Below are positions 9,013 through 18,369 of a stretch of 64,000 nucleotides of DNA, in pieces. The DNA is from Acinetobacter soli. Its GTDB lineage: Bacteria > Pseudomonadota > Gammaproteobacteria > Pseudomonadales > Moraxellaceae. The position numbers were made by a program, and so were the translations under genes. Numbering within the stretch: the stretch's first letter is position 1; each line of letters starts with the position of its first letter. The DNA lies in assembly GCF_000760595.1 (NCBI RefSeq), contig NZ_BBNM01000013.1, positions 31,966 through 95,965 on the forward strand, in the 5' to 3' direction. Below the pieces are notes generated by a model. It did not search any database and was not told where the DNA came from. It saw only the letters and a program-made list of their open reading frames with translations.

Positions 9013-10475
9013 TGTGTTGGCCCGAAAACCACGTGCTGTAGATCACGCTGAACGCGCTTGCGCTTAAGAATAGGATGATCGGCAGATACCCCACTCTCAG
9101 TTGCACGCGACTGCGTAGCCCCCTGATGACGTGGCTCACGTGATTCAGGCTTGCTTTGTGCACGTCGGTCACGACGATTACGTGGTTCAGGCACATCAAC
9201 CAATGGCTCGATGTCTAAACTTTCACGTGTATCGACTGGATCAAGCTGTTGCTTACGGCGCGATTTAGCACGCTGACGATTGTACTTCGCGATCATGGCT
9301 TCTTTGCCATCTGCATTAAGCAACTGGTACTGATCCCACCACTCGCCCATACCTTCGGTGGTTGAATCGCCTGATTTTTCGCGCAGTAGTAGAAAGTCAA
9401 AGCCTGCTCGAAAACGTGCATGCCCGGCTAAAGCTTCAATTTGCTGTGGTTTTGGATTGAGCAGTCGGGTTTGCATCTCCCACACTTCGCGAATAAAGGT
9501 TTCGGCAAAACGTGGAATCACAGTACGGGTCGCTTGGCGTTTTAACACATCCAGACCAGCCTGCGCTCGCGCTTCGGCAGGCACTACACCTTTTTGCAAA
9601 TAAAACTCGCAGCGATCTGAAAATGAACGCCACAACAGTACAGCATAGAAAAACGCTGGATTAATGGTTTTTCCAATCTGGATACGCTGATCGGTATTAC
9701 GCGCAGCACGCTCAATGAACGGGGTGATATCGGGTTTAACATCGGCAAACAATTGACGCCAGATATCAAACTCAATCAGCATCGGCAACACGCGTGCCAG
9801 ATGCCCCATAGTAAAGAGCTTTTGTGATTCATCATAAAGTCGATGTGGTGATACATCGCGCAGCAATTGAGTCATCTCGACATCAAAAATTTTGAGAATC
9901 TCTGGGTCGATCGTAAAGTCGAGTTTTGCAGCAAAGCGCAATGTTCGGAGCATGCGCACCGGATCTTCTTCAAAACGCTGTGTAGGATCACCTAGCAGAC
10001 GCAATGTTTTACTTTTGATATCGGCAACAGCATCACAAAAATCCAGCACAATCCCTTTACGTGGCTGATAGTACAGCGTATTGATAGAGAAATCGCGTCG
10101 GGCAAAGTCTTGCTCGATGGTTCCCCAGTTGTTATCACGTAAAATCATGCCCGAAGCACTGGTCACCGCTTTTTTAGGTGGTGCTCGAAAGGTCGCAACC
10201 TCAATCAGCTCACGCCCAGAATAGACATGTGCCAACTCAAAACGACGACCAATAATACGGCATCGACGCCCAAAAACCTCTTTGACCTGTGAAGGTGTTG
10301 CATTGGTTACAGCATCGAAATCCTTTGGATTAAGCCCGAGCATTAAATCTCGAACTCCCCCACCCACAATGTATGCTTCATAGCCTGCTTTGGTGAGACT
10401 ATCGATCACATCTAAAATTGAAGCAGGTAACTGTGTGGTTGATAGCCCACATTTTGACGCGCGCAAAGTTTGCAA
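9009..10475 (-). CDS. pcnB: Poly(A) polymerase I
   Basis: Adds 3' A-tails that speed RNA decay. The 488-residue protein belongs to the class II nucleotidyltransferases: AYIVGGGVRDLMLG followed by the DxD metal motif in PKDFDAVTNA, then RRDFSINTLYY and the RNA-binding helices. The C-terminal tail (from about residue 400) is rich in Arg, Lys and Gln, typical of bacterial enzymes. The start is a TTG with AGGAG about 11 nt upstream; there is an in-frame stop just above it and no earlier start codon. It heads the pcnB-folK-panB-panC block. Confidence 0.93.
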   Translation of the reverse strand: MQTLRASKCGLSTTQLPASILDVIDSLTKAGYEAYIVGGGVRDLMLGLNPKDFDAVTNATPSQVKEVFGRRCRIIGRRFELAHVYSGRELIEVATFRAPPKKAVTSASGMILRDNNWGTIEQDFARRDFSINTLYYQPRKGIVLDFCDAVADIKSKTLRLLGDPTQRFEEDPVRMLRTLRFAAKLDFTIDPEILKIFDVEMTQLLRDVSPHRLYDESQKLFTMGHLARVLPMLIEFDIWRQLFADVKPDITPFIERAARNTDQRIQIGKTINPAFFYAVLLWRSFSDRCEFYLQKGVVPAEARAQAGLDVLKRQATRTVIPRFAETFIREVWEMQTRLLNPKPQQIEALAGHARFRAGFDFLLLREKSGDSTTEGMGEWWDQYQLLNADGKEAMIAKYNRQRAKSRRKQQLDPVDTRESLDIEPLVDVPEPRNRRDRRAQSKPESREPRHQGATQSRATESGVSADHPILKRKRVQRDLQHVVFGPTQ

Positions 10476-10600
10476 AAGACGCTGTCTCCTACGTCAGGAC
10501 GTTAATAATAAGATGTTGCTAATCATATCTCTAACCTGAGTAAAGGGCAATTTGATTCTCTCACTGCTTTAACAGGTTCATCTTGATTGCTCAACACAGT

Positions 10601-10987
10601 TTAAATGGCCAAGCGATGACGATTTTTTTCAATGAATTTAGGCCCAATGCCTTTCACTTTCTGTAAATCATCTACTGAGTTAAAGCGTCCGTATTGCTGG
10701 CGATACTCTACAATTGAGAGTGCCTTTTTCTCTCCTACCCCATGTAACTGCTGCAAGTCTTTGGCTGTCGCAGTATTGATATTCACTTTAGGGCCTGTGT
10801 TTGCCTGTAAGGAAGGTTTGGCTAAATAATGATTGGAGTGAGATGACTGTAGTCGTGCGTCGTGTGCCTGTTGCTGGCTTTTCCACGCTTGGTATTGCTG
10901 GTCAAACGCCTGAGCATACAAACTTGAACTGAATAGTAAACTGGTCAGTAGCGCGCACAAGGCGCCATAAAAAATTCGAATCATCAT
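10601..10987 (-). CDS. ComEA-like helix-hairpin-helix DNA-binding protein
   Basis: A 128-residue exported protein: signal peptide MMIRIFYGALCALLTSLLF with cleavage near SLYAQA, a Gln-rich linker, then tandem helix-hairpin-helix motifs (VNINTATAKDLQQLHGVGEKKA and FNSVDDLQKVKGIGPKF). This is the ComEA pattern; ComEA binds incoming DNA in the periplasm during natural transformation, a process established in Acinetobacter. The start ATG at 10987 overlaps the mazG stop (ATGA). Whether this copy serves competence cannot be decided from sequence, since such proteins also occur as general paralogues. Confidence 0.8.
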   Translation of the reverse strand: MMIRIFYGALCALLTSLLFSSSLYAQAFDQQYQAWKSQQQAHDARLQSSHSNHYLAKPSLQANTGPKVNINTATAKDLQQLHGVGEKKALSIVEYRQQYGRFNSVDDLQKVKGIGPKFIEKNRHRLAI

Positions 10988-11757
10988 GTATGAACCGTTT
11001 TTAAATATTCTTTGGCCTGATTCCACAACTGATCCATCTCTTGGAGCGTCATGTCTTCAAGCACTTTATCTTGATGCTGTGCTTGCGCTTCTATATAAGC
11101 AAAGCGCTGTCTAAATTTGTGAATCGTGGCCAGCAATGCAGCTTCACTGGAGAGGCCTAGTTTACGTCCAACATTCACCAAAGAAAATAAACAATCACCA
11201 AATTCTTCAAAAATGTGATCGGGTGACTGCTCCTGCATGGCCTGCTCAAACTCATTCAGTTCTTCTTTGAGTTTTTCAAACGCATCTTGAGGCGTTTCAA
11301 AATCAAATCCAAGCTGGGCGGCCGTTTTTTGAATCGCCTGTGATTGATTGAGTGCAGGCCCTGGTTTGGTCTCATCTAGTCTGGATCGTGGTTTTCCTTG
11401 CTTTTCTTTGTGTTTGATCTGCTGCCATAAATGGCTCACCTCTTCAGGCGTAAGCGCATTGAATGATGCCGCATCAAACACATGCGGATGGCGACGAATC
11501 AGTTTTTCTGTCAGGGTTTGCACCACATCGTAAAAATCAAATGCGCCTTGCTCTTGATACATCTGTGACTGAAACACGACCTGTAAAAGCAAATCTCCCA
11601 GTTCCTCACGAATCTCTTTGATATCTCCACTCTGCACGGCAGCTTCAACTTCATATGCTTCTTCAATGGCATAGCGAGTGAGGCGCTGAGGGGTTTGCTC
11701 ACGATCCCACGGACAATTTTCACGTAAGGTACGCATAATCTGTAGTAATTGATCCAT
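10984..11757 (-). CDS. mazG: Nucleoside triphosphate pyrophosphohydrolase MazG
   Basis: House-cleaning enzyme hydrolysing NTPs to NMP and pyrophosphate. The 257-residue protein contains two MazG folds; the first (residues about 10-120) has the metal-binding EEAYEVEAA and EIREELGDLLLQVVF motifs, the second has EELNEFEQA and EEFGDCLFSLVNVGRKLG. The start at 11757 (MDQLLQIMRTLRENCPWDREQT) has AAGGAAC upstream; a longer reading frame begins with a non-conserved extension. It is coupled to the ComEA-like gene by an ATGA overlap. Confidence 0.93.
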   Translation of the reverse strand: MDQLLQIMRTLRENCPWDREQTPQRLTRYAIEEAYEVEAAVQSGDIKEIREELGDLLLQVVFQSQMYQEQGAFDFYDVVQTLTEKLIRRHPHVFDAASFNALTPEEVSHLWQQIKHKEKQGKPRSRLDETKPGPALNQSQAIQKTAAQLGFDFETPQDAFEKLKEELNEFEQAMQEQSPDHIFEEFGDCLFSLVNVGRKLGLSSEAALLATIHKFRQRFAYIEAQAQHQDKVLEDMTLQEMDQLWNQAKEYLKTVHT

Positions 11758-11866
11758 GTTTCGTTCCTTTAAAAACTTGTAAGGCAGCGCCAGCAGGCAC
11801 GAGATTATCACCCTTGCCATGATGCCAAAACTCGGCGTAAGATCACAATCGATTCATCTTAAAATA

Positions 11867-12655
11867 ATGAGTGCAATGATGAACAAAACTGTTTTTATTA
11901 CAGGTGCAGGGCAAGGGATTGGCGCCGAAATTGCTCGGATTTTTTATCAACACGGCTATTATGTCGGATTGTTTGATGTGCAAGTTGAACAGGTCAAGGC
12001 TTTACAGCGTGAGCTTGGTGAGCGCGCGTTTGCAGGATATCTGGACGTTTGTGATTACTCAGCTTGGCAAGTTGCACTGGCAAATTTTGAAACTTGGGCT
12101 GGAGCACTGAATATTCTGGTCAACAATGCAGGTGTTTTGTATTCGGGGCCATTTGAAGATACCCCGATCGCCCATCATCAGCGTACACATCAAATCAATG
12201 TCGGCGGTGTGCTCAATGGCTGTCATGCTGCATTGCCCTATCTTCAAAAAGCACACCATGCGCGTGTGATTAATCTCTCTTCCGCCTCGGCAATTTATGG
12301 GCAGGCTGATCTGGCATCGTATTCAGCCAGTAAGTTTGCCGTGCGCGGACTAACCGAAGCACTCGATGTCGAGTGGTCAAAATACAAAATACGCGTACTG
12401 GATGTCATGCCGCTTTTTGTTCAAACCGCCATGGTCGAGCAGATGAATGCAGCCAGTATTGAGCACATGGGTGTGCAATTGAGCGCTCAGGATGTTGCAT
12501 GCGAGGTCTTTCGCTTGGCCCAAGCCACAGATCGCGGTTTATGCCCAACCCATACCCCAGTGGGTTTTAAGGCCAAGATCATGTTTCAGCTATCTAAACT
12601 TAGTCCGCAGGTGCTGAATCGCTTGAGCAACCTCTGGCTCTCTCGACGCGACTAA
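11867..12655 (+). CDS. Short-chain dehydrogenase/reductase
   Basis: Classical SDR oxidoreductase of about 260 residues. The Rossmann motif TGAGQGIG is near the N-terminus, NNAG and the catalytic Ser with YSASK follow in the usual spacing, so it should be an active NAD(P)-dependent enzyme; the substrate is unknown. Three ATGs (11867, 11876, 11879) compete as start and none has a clear ribosome-binding site, so the exact start is uncertain by four residues. It is divergent from mazG and ends at a terminator shared with relA. Confidence 0.8.
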   Translation: MSAMMNKTVFITGAGQGIGAEIARIFYQHGYYVGLFDVQVEQVKALQRELGERAFAGYLDVCDYSAWQVALANFETWAGALNILVNNAGVLYSGPFEDTPIAHHQRTHQINVGGVLNGCHAALPYLQKAHHARVINLSSASAIYGQADLASYSASKFAVRGLTEALDVEWSKYKIRVLDVMPLFVQTAMVEQMNAASIEHMGVQLSAQDVACEVFRLAQATDRGLCPTHTPVGFKAKIMFQLSKLSPQVLNRLSNLWLSRRD

Positions 12656-12669
12656 ATAAAATAGATATA

Positions 12670-12698
12670 AAAAAGGCCTGCCAATGCAGCCCTTTTTT
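12670..12698. terminator. Bidirectional rho-independent terminator
   Basis: AAAAAGG-C-CTGC, loop CAAT, GCAG-C-CCTTTTTT. It separates the SDR gene from the convergent relA. Confidence 0.8.
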
Positions 12699-12709
12699 AT
12701 GATTTTGAC

Positions 12710-15016
12710 TTAGTTGCCTTGTATCAGACGGCGTGCGCTAATGATACCCGGTTGCTGCTCCAAACGTGCCAACAAACGTGACAGTTGAGCCAGCCCTTTC
12801 ACTTCAATCAACAGTTTCATATTGGCAATACCATCAGCCTCTGAAATGGTATTGACCTGACGGATATTGATTTGATCAGAAAAAATCACTTGCGTGAGGT
12901 CTTTGAGTAAACCACGACGATCATAAGCATCAATCACAATCTGTACGCTTTGGCCTCGTGTTGGCTGCATTTCCCAATCCGCCTCGACGGCGCGCTCAGG
13001 CTCCAGTTTAATCATACGCTGATAATCTGGACAGCCGATCTTGTGAATACTCACACCGCGATTTAAAGTGATATATCCACCTATCGACTCACCATGTACG
13101 GGCTGGCAGCACTGGGCAATATGCAGCTCGACGTTATCCAGACCATCGATCAAGATACCATGCGCCGATAAGGTATGGCTGGCACGCGGATTCAAGGTCG
13201 GTTTGAGCACCAGCTCAGGTTCGTCTTGATCCAGATGCATCTGACGATTAATCTGATTGATCAGTGCATGTAGGCTGATATCACCACTGACCAAGGCAAT
13301 CATAATGTCATCGCCGGACTTCACATTAAAGTGCGACGAGTAATCATTCAGATCGATACTTTTTGGATGAATGGCCAGACGAGACAGTTCCTTATTCAGA
13401 ATGTCCTTGCCAATCTCCAAGTTTTTACTGCGATCTTGCTGACGGAACCAGTGGCGTAATTTGTCTCTGGCACGTGAGGTACGAATATAACCTAAAGAAT
13501 TCACCAACCAGTCACGGTTCGGCTCACGGTCTTTTTTGGTCAGAATTTCGACCTGTTCACCCGTTTTCAGGGTATAAGTCAGCGGAACATAACGCTGGTT
13601 GACACGCGCAGCGTAGCATTTATTCCCAACTTCGGTGTGCACATGGTAGGCAAAATCGAGAACAGTCGAACCGCGTGGCAACTCTCTGATATCGCCATCA
13701 CGACTAAACACATAAATTTTTTCAAAATCTTCAAAATTCTGGATTTCTTCAAAATTTTCCGTGTCATCATCGTTTTTATGTACCGTCGAATCGTTACGTT
13801 CTTGATAATGCTCAAGCACCGAACGCAATGAATGTAAACGATGATTAAATGAGTGATCGGTGTTTTTCGCGCCTTCTTTATAGTTAAAGTGCGAGCACAC
13901 GCCGAGTTCGGCTTCTTGGTGCATTTCATGGGTTCGAATTTGCACTTCCAGCGATTTGTTTTCTGCAATCACTGCCGTATGCAAAGAGCGATAACCATTG
14001 GCTTTCGGATTGGTAATATAGTCATCAAACTGATGCGGAATATGCCGCCAAATTTGATGCACAATGCCAAGCGAGTGATAGCACTCAGGCACATTTTTGA
14101 CCAATACGCGAAGTGCGCGAATATCATAAAGCTGATCAAAACTGAGGTTCTTGCTCTTCATTTTTCGATAAATCGAATAAATGTGTTTGACCCGACCCGT
14201 GATTTCGGCCTCAATGCCGTATTCACCTAATTCACCTTTGAGCTTCGAGATCACAAACTGAATATACTGTTCGCGCTCGAGGCGTTTTTCGTTTAATAAC
14301 GAAGCAATTTCTTTATAACGCTCTGGTGCCAAGTAGCGAAAGGCCAGATCTTCGAGTTCCCATTTTAACTGGGCAATCCCTAAACGATGGGCCAAAGGTG
14401 CGTAAATAGTGAGAATCTCACGAGCAACACGTTCTTGACGCTCACGTGAGGATTTAGCCAGTTCACGTAAGGCAAAGGTTCGTTCTGCCAGCTTAATCAG
14501 TACCACACGAATATCTTCTGTCACGGCGATCAGCATTTTATATATGCCAGACAGATGCTCACGTTGATTATTATTAAAATGATCTTCCAGACGTTTGTTC
14601 TTTTCAATCATTTCAGAAAGCTTACCCATAGCCAAAGTACCTTTGACCAAGCTATGGACATGCTCTCCGAATTTTTCTTGAACAATATTAAGCGGAATCA
14701 CGCCCTCACGAACACTTCGATACAGTACAGCAGCGGATAAGGTGTCTTCATCGACATGCAAGTGCGCCAAAATATCGGCCATTCCAATACCCGTAGTAAA
14801 GGTATTGGATGGATGATTGACAGTGCTTTCAAGCTCACTCTTTAAGGTGAGTTGAGCGACTTTTTCAAGTTGTTTTAGCTCAGCCCCGTCTAAAATATCC
14901 CCCACTCGCTTCACCCAAGCGGCCAAGTCGAGCTGGGTTTTTTCGGCATGTTCTACAGTCGTTTCCTCAGCTAACTCTGAAAGTCGCTCAGGCAACTGCT
15001 CACGTACTGTGACCAT
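12710..15016 (-). CDS. relA: (p)ppGpp synthetase RelA
   Basis: Ribosome-associated stringent response enzyme of 768 residues. The N-terminal HD hydrolase domain is degenerate (LYRSVREG where SpoT has the HDxxED motif), so this is the RelA synthetase and not the bifunctional SpoT. The synthetase domain contains YDIRALRVLV and NPKANGYRSLHTAV, then a TGS domain (KIYVFSRDGDIRELPRGST), a Cys-containing zinc-finger-like region (AQCCQPVHGE) and a C-terminal ACT domain. It lies 31 nt behind rlmD, the same rlmD-relA order as in enterics, and ends at a strong terminator. Confidence 0.95.
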   Translation of the reverse strand: MVTVREQLPERLSELAEETTVEHAEKTQLDLAAWVKRVGDILDGAELKQLEKVAQLTLKSELESTVNHPSNTFTTGIGMADILAHLHVDEDTLSAAVLYRSVREGVIPLNIVQEKFGEHVHSLVKGTLAMGKLSEMIEKNKRLEDHFNNNQREHLSGIYKMLIAVTEDIRVVLIKLAERTFALRELAKSSRERQERVAREILTIYAPLAHRLGIAQLKWELEDLAFRYLAPERYKEIASLLNEKRLEREQYIQFVISKLKGELGEYGIEAEITGRVKHIYSIYRKMKSKNLSFDQLYDIRALRVLVKNVPECYHSLGIVHQIWRHIPHQFDDYITNPKANGYRSLHTAVIAENKSLEVQIRTHEMHQEAELGVCSHFNYKEGAKNTDHSFNHRLHSLRSVLEHYQERNDSTVHKNDDDTENFEEIQNFEDFEKIYVFSRDGDIRELPRGSTVLDFAYHVHTEVGNKCYAARVNQRYVPLTYTLKTGEQVEILTKKDREPNRDWLVNSLGYIRTSRARDKLRHWFRQQDRSKNLEIGKDILNKELSRLAIHPKSIDLNDYSSHFNVKSGDDIMIALVSGDISLHALINQINRQMHLDQDEPELVLKPTLNPRASHTLSAHGILIDGLDNVELHIAQCCQPVHGESIGGYITLNRGVSIHKIGCPDYQRMIKLEPERAVEADWEMQPTRGQSVQIVIDAYDRRGLLKDLTQVIFSDQINIRQVNTISEADGIANMKLLIEVKGLAQLSRLLARLEQQPGIISARRLIQGN

Positions 15017-15047
15017 ACCAATCTCCTATGGTGTTATAACTCATTTT

Positions 15048-16439
15048 TTAATCGTTTATCTCTTGAATTTTCTCAAATAAAGCAATCGACTCAACATGTT
15101 CTGTATGTGTAAACATGTCCATGACGCCTACTTTCTTCAACTGGTAACCTTTTTGTACCAGCACACCTGCATCCCTTGCCAGTGTTGCTGGATTACATGA
15201 TACATAAACGATTCTTTTGGCCTCAAAGTTCGAAATATACTGCATAATTTCCAGTGCACCCGAACGAGGAGGATCAATCAATAATGCATCAAATCCTTGA
15301 TTCGCCCAAGAATGATGCGAGAAGTCTTTTGTTAAATCTTGTGAAAAAAATTCAACCTGTTGTATCTTATTGAGTGCCGCATTTTCATGGGCACGCTGAA
15401 CCATTTTGTCACTGCCTTCCACGCCAACCACATGCCCGGTCTGCCCAACACATTGCGCCATAGGCAAAGAAAAATTGCCTAAACCACAAAATAAATCCAG
15501 CACCCGTTCACCTTTTTTCAGATCTAGCAAGTTACATGCCAAGGCAATCATTTGGCGATTCACCCCAGCATTCACCTGAGTAAAATCAGACGGCGCGAAG
15601 TTAAAATTCAGATTGAATTCGGGTAAGGCATAACTCAAACGCATCGCGGCTTGAGGCTCGTCCAAGCGCTTAAGCTGTTCACTGCGACCCGCATGAACAT
15701 AAAGTTGCCAATTTTTTTGCTGGCAAAATGCAAGCAATGCTTGGCGGTCTGCTTTACCAAGCGCGCCTAAGTGACGTACCACGAGTGCAATATCCTGATC
15801 GCCCATGGCCAGTTCCAGATGTCCAATTTCAGCTTTGGCCGACAAAGATTGGATCAACTGATTCAGATCTGGCAAAGCTGAAGATAAGGCTTGATCGAGC
15901 ACTGGGCACTGCTGAATCGGGGTTAAACGATTACTGGCATGCTCACGAAACCCCATCACCAACTGATCTTTGGCGGCGATGTAGCGTACGCCTATCCGAG
16001 CACGACGGCGATAGTCGTCACGATCTGAACGAATGGGCGCGAGCCATTCTTGTACATCGAGTCCTGCAAAGTGCTGTAAATGCGACTTTAAAACATTTTG
16101 TTTGATCTTGATCTGCTCTGAAGCGGTAATATGCTGCATGCTGCAACCACCGCATACGCCATAATGAGGACAAATCGGATCGACGCGAAGCGGTGATTTG
16201 CCCTCTAAGATTTCCAGCACTTCACCTTCTTCAAAGCGCTTGGTGGCGTGGGTAATTTTAGCCAAAACGGTTTCGCCCGGAAGTGCATAACGGATAAATG
16301 CTTTCTTACCGTGCTTGTCTAGCGGGTGGTCATTAGACTGACCGAAATGTGCAATCCCTCGTCCTTCATGTGAAAATGATTCAACCTGAAACGTATAGCG
16401 CGTGACAGATGGAGAACGAGATGGCGCTTGCTTTTTCAA
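15048..16439 (-). CDS. rlmD: 23S rRNA (uracil-1939-C5)-methyltransferase
   Basis: SAM-dependent RNA m5U methyltransferase of 463 residues. An N-terminal TRAM domain is followed by the iron-sulfur cluster cysteines in [10 protein letters not shown], then the SAM site [27 protein letters not shown] and the catalytic [12 protein letters not shown]. The start is a TTG that overlaps the stop of the upstream exonuclease gene (TTGA) with AAGG nearby. RumA/RlmD is the family member with these features; TrmA lacks the cluster. Confidence 0.92.
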   Translation of the reverse strand: MKKQAPSRSPSVTRYTFQVESFSHEGRGIAHFGQSNDHPLDKHGKKAFIRYALPGETVLAKITHATKRFEEGEVLEILEGKSPLRVDPICPHYGVCGGCSMQHITASEQIKIKQNVLKSHLQHFAGLDVQEWLAPIRSDRDDYRRRARIGVRYIAAKDQLVMGFREHASNRLTPIQQCPVLDQALSSALPDLNQLIQSLSAKAEIGHLELAMGDQDIALVVRHLGALGKADRQALLAFCQQKNWQLYVHAGRSEQLKRLDEPQAAMRLSYALPEFNLNFNFAPSDFTQVNAGVNRQMIALACNLLDLKKGERVLDLFCGLGNFSLPMAQCVGQTGHVVGVEGSDKMVQRAHENAALNKIQQVEFFSQDLTKDFSHHSWANQGFDALLIDPPRSGALEIMQYISNFEAKRIVYVSCNPATLARDAGVLVQKGYQLKKVGVMDMFTHTEHVESIALFEKIQEIND

Positions 16440-17266
16440 AAGAGACCTTCTTCCTGCTGTTCAGGAAAATCGTGTGAAGTAAAGGTGGTATGTGCCGCAG
16501 TGCGTTGCCAAACCGCTAAAAAGTCAGCCTGTTGGGGTTGCTGCTGCAAATATCCAATTGTAGCCTGAATCCAGCCTTGATGTTCTTCACGCTGCAACTG
16601 CCCTTTAAGCAATAACCAGCGCAAATAAATCAGCCATGTATTGAGCACATCACCTTCGCAATAACTGCTCAGCTTCAGCCACTCGGCCTGCTGAACATAA
16701 GCAGGCACATGATAGCCATTTTCACCGCGCTTGCCGGGTAAGCCCAGCACGCAGGCGACATCATCAAGTTTCTGAAAATTACGACCATTAAACATGGCCA
16801 TCACATCCATTAAATCCACATGACGATGGTGATAACGGTTCTGATAGTTATTATAGCGCTTTTGTTGGTCTAACTCACCCTGATCAAACAAACTCGGTGC
16901 AGAAAGTCCATGATACATGGCGCGAAACAAAATTACCGGCAAGTCAAATTGTGAACCATTCCAGCTCACCAAGGTCGGGTGGCGCTTGTCAAAAATAGAC
17001 AGAAACTTGGCCAGTAACTCGGCTTCACTCCAGTGTTCTTGACTAAACGAAAACAAGCGCAAGCCTTGTTCATCGATCCATAGACCAGAAATACAGACAA
17101 TTTCATGTAGTGCTAGACGCTGAAAATCTGTTCCAGATTCTTGACGACGCAATTTAGTTAAGGCCTGCTCTAGATCATCTTGTGGTAAATCCAGATGATA
17201 CAAATGCGCTCCGGCCTTTAAATCGGTCAAGGTTTCAATGTCGAAAACCAACGTGGGAAAACGCAT
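16436..17266 (-). CDS. PolB-like 3'-5' exonuclease domain protein
   Basis: A 276-residue protein of the DnaQ-like exonuclease fold most like the stand-alone PolB exonuclease family. The three acidic motifs are present: FDIET (Exo I, residues 9-13), [11 protein letters not shown] (Exo II) and [13 protein letters not shown] (Exo III, Y-x3-D form). The substrate and biological role of this family are not established; it may take part in DNA repair or RNA trimming. It is translationally coupled to rlmD and begins about 25 nt after cysM. Confidence 0.8.
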   Translation of the reverse strand: MRFPTLVFDIETLTDLKAGAHLYHLDLPQDDLEQALTKLRRQESGTDFQRLALHEIVCISGLWIDEQGLRLFSFSQEHWSEAELLAKFLSIFDKRHPTLVSWNGSQFDLPVILFRAMYHGLSAPSLFDQGELDQQKRYNNYQNRYHHRHVDLMDVMAMFNGRNFQKLDDVACVLGLPGKRGENGYHVPAYVQQAEWLKLSSYCEGDVLNTWLIYLRWLLLKGQLQREEHQGWIQATIGYLQQQPQQADFLAVWQRTAAHTTFTSHDFPEQQEEGLF

Positions 17267-17290
17267 TTTATTCTCACAAATCGAGTAAAA

Positions 17291-18214
17291 TCAGTCTTTC
17301 ACCGAAAATAGTCCGGTCGACAGATAACGATCACCACGGTCGCAAATAATGCAGACAATCACGGCATCTGGCTGCTCTTGAGCAATTTTAAGAGATGCCC
17401 AAACCGCACCACCCGAAGATGTACCCGCCGAAATTCCTTCTTCACGCGCTAAACGGCGCATGGTTTTTTCTGCTTCGATTTGTGGAATATCAATAATACG
17501 ATCGACACGTGACGGCTCAAAAATCGTCGGTAAATATTCTTGTGGCCAGCGACGAATACCCGCAATACTTGAGCCCTCAGATGGCTGTAAACCCACAATC
17601 TGAATCTCAGGATTTTGTTCTTTTAGATATTTCGACACGCCCATAATGGTGCCTGTGGTTCCCATAGAGCTGACAAAATGCGTGATTTTGCCCCCCGTTT
17701 GCGACCAGATTTCTGGGCCGGTGGTCAGATAATGTGCCTGAACATTGTCTGGATTTCCAAACTGGTTCAAGACCACACCCTTGCCCTCTGCCTGCAAACG
17801 AAGCGCCATATCTCGTGCGCCTTCCATGCCCTGTTGCTGGGTCACTTCAATCAGCTCAGCGCCATAAGCCAGCATTGCATCTTTGCGCTCTTGGCTCATA
17901 TTGTTGGGCATGATCAGCTTCATTTTATAGCCACGCATAGCGGCGACCATCGCCAGTGCGATGCCTGTATTGCCACTGGTGGCTTCAATTAAGGTATCGC
18001 CCGGTTTGATGTCACCGCGTTTTTCAGCTTGCATAATCATGTTATATGCAGGGCGGTCTTTTACCGAACCAGCCGGGTTATTCCCTTCTAGTTTTGCCAA
18101 AATGGTCGCTTGTGTCTGTGCGCCAACACGCTGTAAACGCACCAACGGCGTCTTTCCAACATAATGGTCTAACAAAAACTCATCGGCTAAAAAATCAGGT
18201 TCTGCTGTGTTCAT
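17291..18214 (-). CDS. cysM: Cysteine synthase B
   Basis: PLP enzyme making cysteine from O-acetylserine and sulfide or thiosulfate. The 307-residue protein has GNNPAGSVKDRPA with the PLP lysine at K52, the TSGNTGIALA substrate loop, SSMGTTGTIMG and GTSSGGAV. The GSVKDRPA version and length indicate CysM rather than CysK. The ATG at 18214 (MNTAEPDFLAD) is chosen; a longer frame adds a hydrophobic, non-family N-terminus. It is divergent from gacS and first in the cysM-exonuclease-rlmD-relA line. Confidence 0.93.
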   Translation of the reverse strand: MNTAEPDFLADEFLLDHYVGKTPLVRLQRVGAQTQATILAKLEGNNPAGSVKDRPAYNMIMQAEKRGDIKPGDTLIEATSGNTGIALAMVAAMRGYKMKLIMPNNMSQERKDAMLAYGAELIEVTQQQGMEGARDMALRLQAEGKGVVLNQFGNPDNVQAHYLTTGPEIWSQTGGKITHFVSSMGTTGTIMGVSKYLKEQNPEIQIVGLQPSEGSSIAGIRRWPQEYLPTIFEPSRVDRIIDIPQIEAEKTMRRLAREEGISAGTSSGGAVWASLKIAQEQPDAVIVCIICDRGDRYLSTGLFSVKD

Positions 18215-18369
18215 GCTTAACACCCAAATCAAGGTGACGCCTATTGTATGAAAAAAACACCTCGGCTGCACTCCTTTCACTCAGCTTTTTCTTGGGGATG
18301 ATTAAAGCACCATCAGTTTGACCCAAAGCATGCTAATATGCCGCTCATCGGGATAGATCTGATCGGGCT

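Noticed and set aside
12710..15016. SpoT-like bifunctional enzyme
   Set aside because: The HD hydrolase motif is replaced by LYRSVREG, so only the RelA assignment fits.
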